Below are positions 28,465 through 39,282 of a stretch of 46,108 nucleotides of DNA, piece by piece. The translations under genes were made by a program, and so were the position numbers. The stretch comes from Bacillota bacterium. Lineage in GTDB: Bacteria; Bacillota; Clostridia; Oscillospirales; SIG627. The notes beneath the pieces were generated by a model. It saw nothing but the letters and a program-made list of their open reading frames with translations. It was not told the DNA's origin and ran no database searches. The stretch spans positions 1 to 46,108 of the forward strand of contig JAQXGK010000042.1 of the NCBI GenBank assembly GCA_029006345.1, read 5' to 3'. Numbering within the stretch: the stretch's first letter is position 1; every line of letters begins with the position of its first letter.

Positions 28465-29562
28465 TTACTTATTGAAGTAATTGTCCTTTGAGCGGTTGAG
28501 AATCTGAATGAGGTCATCAATGGAATCCTCATCGTCCGAAGGCTCGCTCTTCTTCTCTGCGGGCTTTGCCGCAGCTGCCTCTGCTGCCGTCTTCTTTACG
28601 GAAGGTTCATTATCCGAGTCAAATCCGGTAGCGATAACGGTAATCTTCATCTCGTCCTCGAGGTTATTATCGAAGGTAGCACCCCAGATAATAGTCGCAT
28701 CGGGATGGCTCTCGCTCGAAATCATGCTCGAAGCAGTATCGACCTCTTCAAATCCGATATCGGGTGAAGCAGTGATATTGATGATGATTCCGCGAGCGCC
28801 GGAAATGCTGGTCTCGAGCAGGGGGCTCGAAATAGCCATCTTAGCGGCAAACTCCGCCTTATCCTTGCCCTTGCCGAAGCCGACGCCCATGTGAGCGAGG
28901 CCGGAATTGGACATAATAGCCGTAACGTCCGCAAAGTCAAGGTTGATAAGACCGGGAACGTTGATAAGATCGGAAATACTCTGAACTCCGCGGCTGAGTA
29001 CGCCGTCGGCAACCTCAAACGCATTGAGAAGCGTAATTCTTGTTTCGGAAACCATCTTGAGACGCTCATTGGGGATGACCACAAGGCTGTCTACAAACTC
29101 GCTGAGATTAGCAATACCCATCTCGGCCTGTTCCATACGCTTTCTGCCCTCGAAGGCGAAAGGCTTGGTAACAATACCGACGGTAAGTATGCCCATATCC
29201 TTAGCGACCTTAGCAATAACGGGGCTGGCACCGGTACCTGTACCGCCGCCCATGCCGCTTGTAATGAACACCATATCGGCGCCCTTGAGCGCTTCGGTAA
29301 TTTCATCTATGGATTCTTCGGCAGCTCTCTTGCCGACATCGGGATTTGCACCCGCTCCGTGACCCTTGGTGATTTTCTCACCGATCGGTATCTTAAGGTC
29401 TGCCTTGGAGTTTATAAGTGCCTGTCGGTCGGTATTGATAGCTACGAACTCGACACCTCTTGTGTTTGACGCAATCATTCTGTTCACGGTGTTGTTTCCG
29501 CCACCGCCGACACCAACGACCTTTATCACCACGCCGGCATCATAATTTTCCATATCAGCCAT
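28465..29562 (-). CDS. ftsZ: Cell division protein FtsZ
   Basis: [39 protein letters not shown]. Confidence 0.98.
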   Translation of the reverse strand: MADMENYDAGVVIKVVGVGGGGNNTVNRMIASNTRGVEFVAINTDRQALINSKADLKIPIGEKITKGHGAGANPDVGKRAAEESIDEITEALKGADMVFITSGMGGGTGTGASPVIAKVAKDMGILTVGIVTKPFAFEGRKRMEQAEMGIANLSEFVDSLVVIPNERLKMVSETRITLLNAFEVADGVLSRGVQSISDLINVPGLINLDFADVTAIMSNSGLAHMGVGFGKGKDKAEFAAKMAISSPLLETSISGARGIIINITASPDIGFEEVDTASSMISSESHPDATIIWGATFDNNLEDEMKITVIATGFDSDNEPSVKKTAAEAAAAKPAEKKSEPSDDEDSIDDLIQILNRSKDNYFNK

Positions 29563-29765
29563 TCTAATAATCCTCCTAATATATTCGATGTCTTTTACCC
29601 TTGAAATATTGAGTAAAAAATCACACTTACAACTTTATATACTAATATATAATATTCTAATATTAATTTCTGCATTTTGCAAGGTTTTTTTGAAAAAAAC
29701 TTGACCTAATTCTGCCAAATTCGACTTAAAATCCAAAAAAAACGCTCATATTTCAAACTTTTTTG

Positions 29766-30581
29766 CTAAATTCCGGTATTCAACTTAACATACGCCGCCT
29801 TGAGGTCAGAGACATCTATCTCGCCCTTATCGGTATCGTACAGCTGTTCGGTTACCTTCAGAAACAGCGCAATTTTGAATGACAGGTCTTCGGAATTTCC
29901 GAGCTGTACATTAAAGCGGTTATCGTACACCAGAGCGATATGAAACTTATCCGTCAAATCTATGCTCGAAACCTTGTCGGTAATCTGCTTATCGGCAACT
30001 GCACGGTAGACCTCGCGAGTCATATCGAGTGTATTTTCATCCGCATATGCAAGCTCGCTCCCGACGATACAGCTTTTTACATTACTGTTGACAAGGCATA
30101 TTCTCGACGTATCTCCGAAGGCGCTGGGCGACTCAATGCGCGAGAGCACCTTAAGCTCCGGCGACAGTGCGAACATCTCGCCCGCCACGCAAATATACAT
30201 CGGGCCCCGCTCCTCGTCGACGGTAATGTCAACGGAATCCGGCAGGCTTCGCGTTACGTCGGCCTCGACCAGAAACGGAAATTTTTCTTTCAGCAACGCG
30301 CTGACGGCTTCCGGATGAACGCTCAGCATATTCATTCCGATGCTGATGCCCGAACCCTCCGCTATCTCCTCCTTTGAATAAACAACGGTGTCGCTGACAT
30401 TTATTTCATTTACTATAAAGAACTTTTTGATTACCACTGCCGTCAAAACCGCGCCGACCATCAAAAGAAGCGCAAGGTAGAAAATGCGTCTCTTGATACG
30501 CTTTGCACGGACTCGCTTCTGAACGGCAAGCATACTCAGCTCGTTTGTTTCCACTGCGGCTCCTTTCTTATTTGAATTCAA
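29766..30581 (-). CDS. ftsQ: FtsQ/DivIB-type protein (POTRA)
   Basis: Single TM followed by POTRA-like region (VNEINVSDTVVYSKEEI…GMNMLSV), between murG and ftsZ. Confidence 0.85.
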   Translation of the reverse strand: MNSNKKGAAVETNELSMLAVQKRVRAKRIKRRIFYLALLLMVGAVLTAVVIKKFFIVNEINVSDTVVYSKEEIAEGSGISIGMNMLSVHPEAVSALLKEKFPFLVEADVTRSLPDSVDITVDEERGPMYICVAGEMFALSPELKVLSRIESPSAFGDTSRICLVNSNVKSCIVGSELAYADENTLDMTREVYRAVADKQITDKVSSIDLTDKFHIALVYDNRFNVQLGNSEDLSFKIALFLKVTEQLYDTDKGEIDVSDLKAAYVKLNTGI

Positions 30582-31708
30582 CGGTTATTGAGCAGCTTTT
30601 CGATTTCACCGTATATCACGCTGTCGGCATTTCCGAGGGCAAGCTTCTTAGCCTCAGCCGCCATTTTTTCGCGGCGGCACGAATCCTCGATAAGCTCGCG
30701 CACTGTTGCTATCAGCCGCTCGGGGGTCAAATCCTTCTCCTCGATAAGCTCTGCCGCACCTGCTTTTTTGTAAACCAGAGCGTTTTTGTACTGGTGATTG
30801 TTGGCGACATTCGGACTGGGTATAAATATCGCCGCCTTGCCGATAACCGCAAGCTCGCTCAGCGTCATTGCGCCGGCACGGCAAATTACGAGATCGGCGG
30901 CACTTTCGCGCAGGCTCATATCGTAAATATACTCAAAAAGCTTGATATTATCACATTTATCCAAGCCGTCGCGCTCGCTCTTTTCCTCATACTTCGGCCA
31001 CTCGCGGGAGCCGAAGGCATGGTGATGAATGACATTATTTTCAGAGGAATAATCCTTAATGACGGCGTAGACCGCCTTATTGAGCTCGCGCGCTCCCAGT
31101 GAGCCGCCGAAGGAAAGGATGTACGGACGGTCGATGCCGAGCTCCTGACGCGATTTTTCGTAATCGAGAGTATTGAGCGCAGGGTCCAGCGGATTGCCGG
31201 ACAGCACTAATTTTTCATCGGGGCAGTCAAAGTACCTGCGGCTGTCCTCGAAGGATATCATTACCCTGTCGACATAACGGGAAAGCTTCTTTGTAGTTAC
31301 GCCCGGCACCGCGTTCTGCTCATGAATCAGCGTCGGTATTTTGAGAGACGCCGCCGCTTTAAGCACCGGCCACGACACATAGCCGCCGGTTCCGATGACG
31401 ATATCGGGCTTATACTCGCGCACTATCCTCTTTGCCTTATGCACCGACTCCACCGCAAGGTATGCGGCGCGTACATTTTTTCTGATGTTTTCCGCCGAAA
31501 GCTTGCGCTGAAAGCCCATTACTTCAATGTGATAAAGCGGGAAGCCCGCCTTAGGCACCAGCTTATTCTCCATTCCGCCCGGGGTGCCGACAAAGGCTAT
31601 CTCGCTGTCGGGACGCATCTCTTTTATTTTCTTAGCTATAGACAGCGCCGGATTTATATGGCCGCCGGTGCCGCCTCCGCTGAGTAATACCCTAATAATA
31701 CTGACCAT
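30578..31708 (-). CDS. murG: MurG glycosyltransferase
   Basis: LLSGGGTGGHINPALSIA, HEQNAVPGVTTKKLS, CRAGAMTLSELAVIGKAAIFIPSPN. Confidence 0.97.
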   Translation of the reverse strand: MVSIIRVLLSGGGTGGHINPALSIAKKIKEMRPDSEIAFVGTPGGMENKLVPKAGFPLYHIEVMGFQRKLSAENIRKNVRAAYLAVESVHKAKRIVREYKPDIVIGTGGYVSWPVLKAAASLKIPTLIHEQNAVPGVTTKKLSRYVDRVMISFEDSRRYFDCPDEKLVLSGNPLDPALNTLDYEKSRQELGIDRPYILSFGGSLGARELNKAVYAVIKDYSSENNVIHHHAFGSREWPKYEEKSERDGLDKCDNIKLFEYIYDMSLRESAADLVICRAGAMTLSELAVIGKAAIFIPSPNVANNHQYKNALVYKKAGAAELIEEKDLTPERLIATVRELIEDSCRREKMAAEAKKLALGNADSVIYGEIEKLLNNR

Positions 31709-31772
31709 TCCCTTCGATTAATAAAAAGCGCACAATTATTCTACAGACATATCTGAAGCATGTCAACCGACG

Positions 31773-32978
31773 CTACGATTTCTCTATGTAGGAATATCTG
31801 GAAATATTAAGTACAATTCCCATCTCCGCCATGAAAATCATAAGCGAGGTGCCTCCGTAACTGAAAAACGGAAGCGAAATACCGGTACTGGGTATCGAAT
31901 TAGTAACGACCGCGATATTCAACAGCACCTGAACGGCGACCTGCGAAATAAGGCCGATAACGACAAGGGACGCAAAGCGCGACGGGGCGTTGCGGGCAAT
32001 ATAAAATCCTCGCCAGATAAGTATCATAAACAGCGCAAGCACGGCTACGGCGAAGATAAATCCCATTTCCTCCGCAAGTATCGCGAAAATGTAATCGTTT
32101 TGCGGCTCCGGCAGATAAAGGTGCTTCTGTCTGCTCTGTCCCAGGCCGACTCCCCAAAAGCCGCCCGAGCCGATGGCGTACAGCGACTGCAGCGGCTGCC
32201 AACCCTTGCCGCTGGGGTCAAGGTCGGGATGAAGCCAAATATTTATTCGCGAGCGACCGTGACTGGTGAAGAATATCAGCACGGCCAGCGCCGCAACTCC
32301 CAATGCCGACACTACGGCAAGGTGCTTGGGACGGCTTCCGCCGGCGTACATCATTATCGCCGTCAAAGCCAGCATGATTATCATTCCCGAAAGGTGCGGC
32401 TGCAAATAAAGGAAGGCGCAAATAATACCCGTCCACAAGCCGTAATAGATAATGCCGTACTTGACGGTATGCATTCGGCTCTGATTTCGCACGGCATAAT
32501 CGGCAAACATTATGACGATGGCCGCCTTTACCAATTCGCTGGGCTGCAGGCTGATGAAACCGAGGTCGAGCCAGCGCTTGGCACCGCCGGACGCGTGACC
32601 GATAAACGGAACAAGCGCGAGCAGCAGCAGCGAAACCGCGAAAAACGGCTTAACCCAGCGTTTAATAAGCAAATAATCGACGCGGCTGACAAGAAACATA
32701 ATCGCGATAGAAGCCGCCGCCCACACTATCTGCCGCTTGGAAAAGTAATAGCTGTCATTATAGTACTCCTTAGCGTAAGCATAGCTCGCCGAGAAGACCA
32801 TGGTAGTGCCTATGCAGAGCAATACTATGACAATAAGCAGAAAAGGGCGGTCAACGCCGCTCTTCAAGCGGACAATCTGCCCTGTCGAAACCGCCGGCTG
32901 ATCGTCAGCGACAAGTTTTTTGCGCCTCGGAGACAGCTCGGCCGAGCTTATGTCTTTTTTCTCATTCTTGTTCTTCAA
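31773..32978 (-). CDS. ftsW: FtsW/SpoVE-family SEDS glycosyltransferase
   Basis: GGAKRWLDLGFISLQPSELVK, LPEPQNDYIFAILAEEMGF, GISLPFFSYGGTSLM. Confidence 0.93.
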   Translation of the reverse strand: MKNKNEKKDISSAELSPRRKKLVADDQPAVSTGQIVRLKSGVDRPFLLIVIVLLCIGTTMVFSASYAYAKEYYNDSYYFSKRQIVWAAASIAIMFLVSRVDYLLIKRWVKPFFAVSLLLLALVPFIGHASGGAKRWLDLGFISLQPSELVKAAIVIMFADYAVRNQSRMHTVKYGIIYYGLWTGIICAFLYLQPHLSGMIIMLALTAIMMYAGGSRPKHLAVVSALGVAALAVLIFFTSHGRSRINIWLHPDLDPSGKGWQPLQSLYAIGSGGFWGVGLGQSRQKHLYLPEPQNDYIFAILAEEMGFIFAVAVLALFMILIWRGFYIARNAPSRFASLVVIGLISQVAVQVLLNIAVVTNSIPSTGISLPFFSYGGTSLMIFMAEMGIVLNISRYSYIEKS

Positions 32979-33002
32979 AAGCTCTACCTCAACTAAGTAA
33001 TA

Positions 33003-34001
33003 TTACAGACAAAGAGAAACATACGCAAGTATGCAGAAAAACGCGGTAAAAACAGTAAAGGTTATTACTACCCTGTTCTCAGACCATCCGCATTTTTCAA
33101 AATGATGATGTATCGGCGCCATTTTGAACAGGCGCTTGCCGCCGGTCAGCTTGAAAACAGCTACCTGAAGCATTACGCTGACCGACTCGATTATATACAC
33201 AAGTCCTGCGACTGCCGCCAGCAGAGGATTGTCGAGCCAATAGGCGATGCCTACCACCGCCGCGCCCAAAAACAGGCTGCCGGTGTCGCCCATAAACACC
33301 TTCGCGGGGTGCAGATTGAACACGAGGAAGCCGGCAAGGCCGCCGAGTAGGCCTCCGATGACAACAAGCCGGGTAGCGGTATATGCGCCGCCGAGCTTGA
33401 TAGTGACAAGCGCAAAGAAGATCATTACGACAAGCGTAACGCTTCCGCAGAGCCCGTCTATACCGTCATTCAGATTTACGCTGTTGACGATAAAGACGAT
33501 AAAGACCATGGAGAACAGCCAGTAAAATATGCCAAGTTCTATCGGCTCGCTGACAAACGGCAGTCTTATCGCCGTGGAAAGCGTGGGATTATTGAGCTTG
33601 AGCGCAAACAAAAAGGCCGCCGCCACAGCAAACTGCAAAACAAATTTCTGCAAAACCGTCAAGCCGAGATTGCGTTTCTTTACAAGCTTGACATAGTCGT
33701 CGATAAAGCCTATCGCCGCATAAAGCAACATCATTATAAGTATAATTACAAGCGATACGTCACGGTTGGTAAGCGCCGCCCAAATGCCGAAGACTAAGAG
33801 GGAAGCAATCAGTCCGCCGATGAAGAAGAGTCCGCCCATGGTCGGCGTGCCCTCCTTGCACTTATGCCAGGCGGGGCCTATCTCAAGAATAGTCTGGCCG
33901 AGCTTCTTTTTCCGCAGTACGGGGATAAAAAGCTTGGACAGAATGCAGGTGACCGCAAACGAAAGCACAGCCGCGCAAACAAAGAAAAGATAATCGCTCA
34001 T
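33003..34001 (-). CDS. mraY: Phospho-N-acetylmuramoyl-pentapeptide transferase
   Basis: KEGTPTMGGLFF, IGFIDDYVKLVKKRNLGLT, NLNDGIDGL, HHHFEKCGWSENRVV. Confidence 0.98.
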   Translation of the reverse strand: MSDYLFFVCAAVLSFAVTCILSKLFIPVLRKKKLGQTILEIGPAWHKCKEGTPTMGGLFFIGGLIASLLVFGIWAALTNRDVSLVIILIMMLLYAAIGFIDDYVKLVKKRNLGLTVLQKFVLQFAVAAAFLFALKLNNPTLSTAIRLPFVSEPIELGIFYWLFSMVFIVFIVNSVNLNDGIDGLCGSVTLVVMIFFALVTIKLGGAYTATRLVVIGGLLGGLAGFLVFNLHPAKVFMGDTGSLFLGAAVVGIAYWLDNPLLAAVAGLVYIIESVSVMLQVAVFKLTGGKRLFKMAPIHHHFEKCGWSENRVVITFTVFTAFFCILAYVSLCL

Positions 34002-34031
34002 GATGTTGACCGTCCTATATATTGAGTAAAA

Positions 34032-35405
34032 TTATTCTTCGCTCAGACCTGCGAGTGAAATGATATCCTCGAGCTTCATCTTGCGGCTTGCCTTGAAAAG
34101 AACGGTTTCGCCGCCAGACAGGTCGCATTGAAGCTCATGCGCCAGCACGCTCTTGCTGGTGAAGCAGGCGCAGCAGCCGTGCTTCATTCCCGCATCCATA
34201 GCGCCCGCGGCAATAAACTTTGCCGCCTCGCCGTAGGTATACAGCATATCAACGCCGGCGTTTTTAACCATCTCGCCCACCTCGCGGTGCAGCTTCTCGG
34301 TCATTTCTCCCAGCTCGAGCATATCGCCCAGCACCGCAACGCGCCGCGAAGCTCTGTCGCCCAGCACCGCAAGCGCCGCCGACATGGACTCGGGGCTGGC
34401 GTTATAGCAATCCGCAATAACGGTAATATTGCCCTTCTTATATATACGCTGGCGAAGTCCCTCTGATTCGTAATTTGAAAGTCCCTTCTTGATATCGTCA
34501 CGGCTGACGCCGCACTCTACGCCGACGGCATACGCGAACATTGCATTTCTGACAAAATGGTCGCCGACCGCGGGAATGGTCAGTCTGTCCTCGCCCGAGC
34601 GAGTCATGATATTGAAGCTCAAAAAATCGCTTCCCTTATATATATCGAGGGGATAATAGTCATTATCGTCGCCCAGTCCCACGCGAACCACCTTGAAGCC
34701 GCGCAGCAGTTCTGCCGCGGTTTCGTCGTTCAAAAGCGGCTCATCGCCGTTTAATATGACCGTACTGCCCTTTTCCATGCCGCAGAGAATCTCGAGCTTG
34801 GCATTTCGTATCTCCTCGCGGCTGCCGAGAATTTCGATATGCGAAACGCCGATATTGGTAATGACTGCGATATTGGGCTTTGCAATCCTTGTGAGGTACT
34901 CTATTTCTCCGCGGGCGCTCATGCCCATCTCGCTTATCAGAACATCGTCGCTCTTTTCGAGTCCGAGCAAAGTCAGCGGCAGACCTATATGGTTATTGAA
35001 ATTTCCCTTTGTATAATGAGTCTTGAACTTTTCCGACAGGACATTTGCTATAAGCTCCTTAGTGGTAGTCTTGCCGACCGAGCCGGTTATCGCAACCGCA
35101 TATGTAAGATCGCAGATATCGCGCTGATATGTGGCAAGAGTCCCGAGCGCCCTGAGAGCGTCCGGAACGACTATAAGCGGAATGTCGGTATCTATCCTGT
35201 ATTCAACCACGGCGCCCGCAACATCATGCGGCAGACCTTTCACAAAGCTGTGGCCGTCAAATTTATCGCCCTTGAGAGCGATAAAGAGATCGCCTGCCTC
35301 TACATCCCTGCTGTCGGTAGTTACTCGCAAAACAGTTTTTTCGGGAGTGCCGTAAAGTGTCCCGCCGAGAACATTATTTATTTCATCGAGCTTCAGATCA
35401 AGCAT
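34032..35405 (-). CDS. murF: UDP-MurNAc-tripeptide--D-Ala-D-Ala ligase
   Basis: TGSVGKTTTKELIA, FNNHIGLPLTLL, DCYNASPESMSAAL, LGDMLELGE. Confidence 0.97.
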   Translation of the reverse strand: MLDLKLDEINNVLGGTLYGTPEKTVLRVTTDSRDVEAGDLFIALKGDKFDGHSFVKGLPHDVAGAVVEYRIDTDIPLIVVPDALRALGTLATYQRDICDLTYAVAITGSVGKTTTKELIANVLSEKFKTHYTKGNFNNHIGLPLTLLGLEKSDDVLISEMGMSARGEIEYLTRIAKPNIAVITNIGVSHIEILGSREEIRNAKLEILCGMEKGSTVILNGDEPLLNDETAAELLRGFKVVRVGLGDDNDYYPLDIYKGSDFLSFNIMTRSGEDRLTIPAVGDHFVRNAMFAYAVGVECGVSRDDIKKGLSNYESEGLRQRIYKKGNITVIADCYNASPESMSAALAVLGDRASRRVAVLGDMLELGEMTEKLHREVGEMVKNAGVDMLYTYGEAAKFIAAGAMDAGMKHGCCACFTSKSVLAHELQCDLSGGETVLFKASRKMKLEDIISLAGLSEE

Positions 35406-35419
35406 CGTTATTTCCCCTG

Positions 35420-36889
35420 TCAGTGATTATTTGCATTCAGAAATGCTTCTACAATATGTCTTTCGGAATACGGGTGCTTGCCCGTGGAATCTATCTCGTA
35501 CTCCTCGTGTCCCTTACCCGCAAGTATTATCGAGTCGCCTGTCTTTGCGTCGGACAGCGCAAATTTTATGGCCTCGGTTCTGTCGGGAATAACGGTATAT
35601 GGAGTAGGCGTATCCCTCATACCCCCGAGAATGTCCGAAATTATCGAGTTTTTATCCTCGGTTCGCGAATTGTCCGAGGTGACTACAACAAAATCCGAGA
35701 GCTTTGCGGCTATTTCGCCCATGAGGGGACGCTTGCCGCGGTCGCGGTCTCCGCCGCATCCGAAAAGCGTTATTACCCTGCCTTCCGTAAAGCTTCTGAC
35801 CGATTTTATGATATTTTCGAGAGCGTCGGGCGTATGTGCGAAGTCGATGAACACAGAGTAATCGGTATCCGTCTCAAGGCGTTCTATCCGACCCTCGACA
35901 TTTTTTATCGAAGCGAGACCTGCGGCTATCGCGTCGTTTCCGACGCCGAGGGCATGGGCTGCCGACGCCGCCGCAAGTGAATTCAATACGGAGAAGTTGC
36001 CCGGTATCGAGAGCTTTATGCGGCAGACGCCGTCGTCGCTCAAAAACTGATATTCGACGCCGAAGGCGCCCTTATACAAAACATTTTTTGCTATAAAGTC
36101 AGGCTCATTGCGCTCAACGCCGTAAAAGTACTTTTTGCAGGGCACATCAGCCGACATATATTCGGAATGGGGGTCGTCGCTGTTGAAAATACCTATATCG
36201 CACATTGAGAACAGCTTTTTCTTGGCCGCCGTATAATTTTCCATACTGCCGTGAAAATCGATATGGTCGCGCGTGAGATTAGTGAAAATCCCGGCGCTGA
36301 AACGAATGCCGTCCACCCTCTTTTGCTCAAGCGAGTGGCTCGAAACCTCCATAATGAGACATTCGGCGCCGCCGTCGCGCATTTTGGCAAACAGCCGGAA
36401 CAGCAGCTCCGGCTCGGGAGTAGTCAGCACCGCTCCGGATTTATCTGTTTCCAGCTCGCGGTCGCCCAAAAGGCACCTCATGGTCCCGATAAGTCCCACC
36501 TTAATACCCGCCGCCTCAAAAATCGACTTGAGCATAAACGAGGTGGAGGTCTTGCCGTTGGTGCCGGTAATACCTATCACATATTTAAAGCTGCGCTCGG
36601 GATGGCCGTAAAACGCCGCGCACAGCAGCGTCAGCGCGTGACGGGTATCCTCGACCTCAATATACGGCAGTCCGCCGCACGGAGCCTTTTCGCAGACAAC
36701 GCCGACAGCGCCCTTTTCGAGCACCTCTTTCACATAATCGTGGCCGTCGTGGTGTGCGCCGCGTATGCAGACAAAGAGGTCGCCCTTCCTGACCCGGCGG
36801 TTATCGGAGCAAATCCCGCTTATCTCGGTACCGCCGCCAATATTCACTTTTTTGACCTCAAGTTCTTTTATAAGCGTACCGATTTGCAT
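35420..36889 (-). CDS. murE: UDP-MurNAc-L-Ala-D-Glu:meso-DAP (probable) ligase
   Basis: GITGTNGKTSTSFML, EVSSHSLEQKRVDG, FGCGGDRDRGKRPLMG, SDNSRTED, GKGHEEYE. Confidence 0.95.
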   Translation of the reverse strand: MQIGTLIKELEVKKVNIGGGTEISGICSDNRRVRKGDLFVCIRGAHHDGHDYVKEVLEKGAVGVVCEKAPCGGLPYIEVEDTRHALTLLCAAFYGHPERSFKYVIGITGTNGKTSTSFMLKSIFEAAGIKVGLIGTMRCLLGDRELETDKSGAVLTTPEPELLFRLFAKMRDGGAECLIMEVSSHSLEQKRVDGIRFSAGIFTNLTRDHIDFHGSMENYTAAKKKLFSMCDIGIFNSDDPHSEYMSADVPCKKYFYGVERNEPDFIAKNVLYKGAFGVEYQFLSDDGVCRIKLSIPGNFSVLNSLAAASAAHALGVGNDAIAAGLASIKNVEGRIERLETDTDYSVFIDFAHTPDALENIIKSVRSFTEGRVITLFGCGGDRDRGKRPLMGEIAAKLSDFVVVTSDNSRTEDKNSIISDILGGMRDTPTPYTVIPDRTEAIKFALSDAKTGDSIILAGKGHEEYEIDSTGKHPYSERHIVEAFLNANNH

Positions 36890-36916
36890 CCGTCAATCCT
36901 CTTTCCTTGGAAATCG

Positions 36917-39241
36917 CTAATCCGAAACATTGTCATAAACACGGAAGTCGAGAGATATCACGGTTCCCAGCGGAACCTCCTCGTCTGCCTTGCTCTGACG
37001 GTAAACCACCGCTCCCCTCTCGGAGCTTACGGTAGAATTTGCTATACTTACATTCAATCCGGCGTTAGTCAGCATCCTATTCGCCTCGGAAGCGGTCTTG
37101 CCGATGACATTCGGGACCGCCACCTTTTGGGCGTCGCCCTCCTCGGTATAAAGCACGACTATTCCGCCCGGCGGCAGCGTCGCTCCGTACTGGGGGCTCT
37201 GTCCGACTACCTTTTCGCCGTTTCCTACTATCTTATATTCAAAACCGTTCTTTGTTATATCTGCCTTTGCATCGTCAACGGTTCTGTTTGCATAATTCGA
37301 GACTGCAGTTCCGACAACACTGTCTATCTCGCCCTGCTCGTAGCTCGGCTCGATGCCGAGATACGGAAGCACCTCGCTCAAAACATTCGAGGCTATAGGC
37401 GCGGAAACGATGCCGCCGTAGAAGGAGCCGACAGGCTCATCCACGATTATCATTACCGCTATCTGCGGATCGTCTATCGGCGCGACGGCTATGGTCGACG
37501 CGATATAATATTTCTCCGTGCCGCTCTTTTCGGTCTTTACGGACGTACCTGTCTTTGCACCGATGCGGTAGCCCGCAACCGCGGCGTTTTTCGCGCCGCC
37601 CGATTCGACAGCGCCCTCCAGAAAGTCGCGTATATACGCGCTGGTCTCTTCGCTGACAACCTGACGCTTGACCGAGGTATCATAGCCCTCGGCTACATTT
37701 CCGTTTTCGTCCACTGTCGCCTTGAGTATATGCGGGGTCAGAAGATATCCGCCGTTGACCGCCGCCGCAAAGGCTGTAAGATGGGAAATGGGCGTAACCT
37801 TGAAGTTCTGGCCGAAGCTTGCAACAGCAAGGTCGACGGTGTTGAAATTCGTAAAGAACAGGTTGGAGGCCTCTCCCGCCATATCTATACCGGTTTTGCC
37901 GGTATAACCGTAAGCCTGATAATATTTATAGAAAAGATCCGTTCCGATTCTCTGGGAAATTCGCACGAAGGTGGGGTTGCAGGACTGCATGAGCGCTTCG
38001 CGGAAGGTCAGGGTGCCGTGTCCGGTGGTCTTGTGGCAGTGAATGGGCTGCGGATATCCGGGAATGGTTATGCTGCCGGAGCAGTTAAACTGCTCGGTGG
38101 GATTTGTCAATCCCTCCTCAAGCGCCATGGTGCTGGTGATAACCTTAAAGGTCGAGCCGGGTTCATATATCTCCGTTATTGCCTTGTTCTTCCACATGGA
38201 ATACAGAAGGTCACTCTTAAACTTGGTCTTTTCCTCGTCGGTGCCCTCAAACTCTTCGAGCTTTGCCGCCGAATCGCCGTCCAGCACAAACGGCTCGTTC
38301 AAATCAAAGTCCGGCATGGTCGCCATAGCGAGAATACCGCCGGTATTTACATCCATAATAATGCCGCAGACCTTGTTACGTGCCTGAGTCTCGGACAGCG
38401 CCTTTTCGAGATACTTCTCGAGGGTATGCTGAATGGTCCAGTCTATGGTCAGCATAATGTCGGTGCCGTCCTGAGCGGAAACATATGTCTCGTACTTGAA
38501 GCTCATGCTGTCGCCCCGACCGTTTTTCGCGGTGATGGTCTTGCCGGGGATGCCCTGAAGTATGCTCTCGTAGTACGCCTCTACTCCCTGAAGACCGACA
38601 TTATCCGTGCCGGTAAAGCCTAAGACGTGGCTGGCAAGTGAGCCGTAGGGGTAGTAGCGCTTTGTCTGCTCGGCGAAGAAAATGTACTTTGAGTAATACT
38701 TCGCCTTTATCATTTCGCGAATTTTTGCCGTGACCTCCAGCTCGACCTGATTCTTAACGGTCTCGTCGGCGCGCTTGGTCATTTCGGTCTTTTTTAGTAT
38801 GGTCTCCTTGTCTACGCCGAGGTAATCGGACAGCTCGTTGGCTATATCCTGCGCTATGGTAATGCTCTTGTCCTTAAAAACCTCGTTTAAGCGTGCTCTC
38901 TCGGCCTCGACCTCGTCTTCTTCAAAGTATGTAAGCTTATCTTCGATGTATTCGGAGACTGTCATGTCAGGTATTTTGCTCGGGTCGATAAACACTCTCT
39001 CAACGGTAGCGCTTACCGCGAGCGGCTTCATATTACAGTCGTAAATAGTGCCGCGCTTAGCGCTTATTTCGACCTCTTTGGTGTACTGGTCAACCGTAGA
39101 AAGCTGATATTTTTCATAATTTATGAGCTGTATATTTGCAAGTACGCCGATAAGCAGGGCGCAGACAATCAGCATGAGCGCGTATATGACTCTTATTCTT
39201 TTATATAAACCGATTTTGCCGGCATTTATTCGTTCGTCCAT
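36917..39241 (-). CDS. Class B penicillin-binding protein (FtsI/SpoVD-like) with PASTA domains
   Basis: EPGSTFKVIT (SxxK), MQSCNPTF (SxN), GAKTGTS (KTG); two C-terminal PASTA-like repeats. Confidence 0.93.
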   Translation of the reverse strand: MDERINAGKIGLYKRIRVIYALMLIVCALLIGVLANIQLINYEKYQLSTVDQYTKEVEISAKRGTIYDCNMKPLAVSATVERVFIDPSKIPDMTVSEYIEDKLTYFEEDEVEAERARLNEVFKDKSITIAQDIANELSDYLGVDKETILKKTEMTKRADETVKNQVELEVTAKIREMIKAKYYSKYIFFAEQTKRYYPYGSLASHVLGFTGTDNVGLQGVEAYYESILQGIPGKTITAKNGRGDSMSFKYETYVSAQDGTDIMLTIDWTIQHTLEKYLEKALSETQARNKVCGIIMDVNTGGILAMATMPDFDLNEPFVLDGDSAAKLEEFEGTDEEKTKFKSDLLYSMWKNKAITEIYEPGSTFKVITSTMALEEGLTNPTEQFNCSGSITIPGYPQPIHCHKTTGHGTLTFREALMQSCNPTFVRISQRIGTDLFYKYYQAYGYTGKTGIDMAGEASNLFFTNFNTVDLAVASFGQNFKVTPISHLTAFAAAVNGGYLLTPHILKATVDENGNVAEGYDTSVKRQVVSEETSAYIRDFLEGAVESGGAKNAAVAGYRIGAKTGTSVKTEKSGTEKYYIASTIAVAPIDDPQIAVMIIVDEPVGSFYGGIVSAPIASNVLSEVLPYLGIEPSYEQGEIDSVVGTAVSNYANRTVDDAKADITKNGFEYKIVGNGEKVVGQSPQYGATLPPGGIVVLYTEEGDAQKVAVPNVIGKTASEANRMLTNAGLNVSIANSTVSSERGAVVYRQSKADEEVPLGTVISLDFRVYDNVSD

Positions 39242-39282
39242 TGACCGCTCCCGTATCGGATTTGTCGCTTATTTAGTGCGAA

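Noticed and set aside
36251-38623. 790-aa plus-strand ORF
   Set aside because: Entirely antisense to murE and the PBP gene, both strongly supported. Long antisense frames arise here from codon bias (few TTA/CTA/TCA codons in the real genes).
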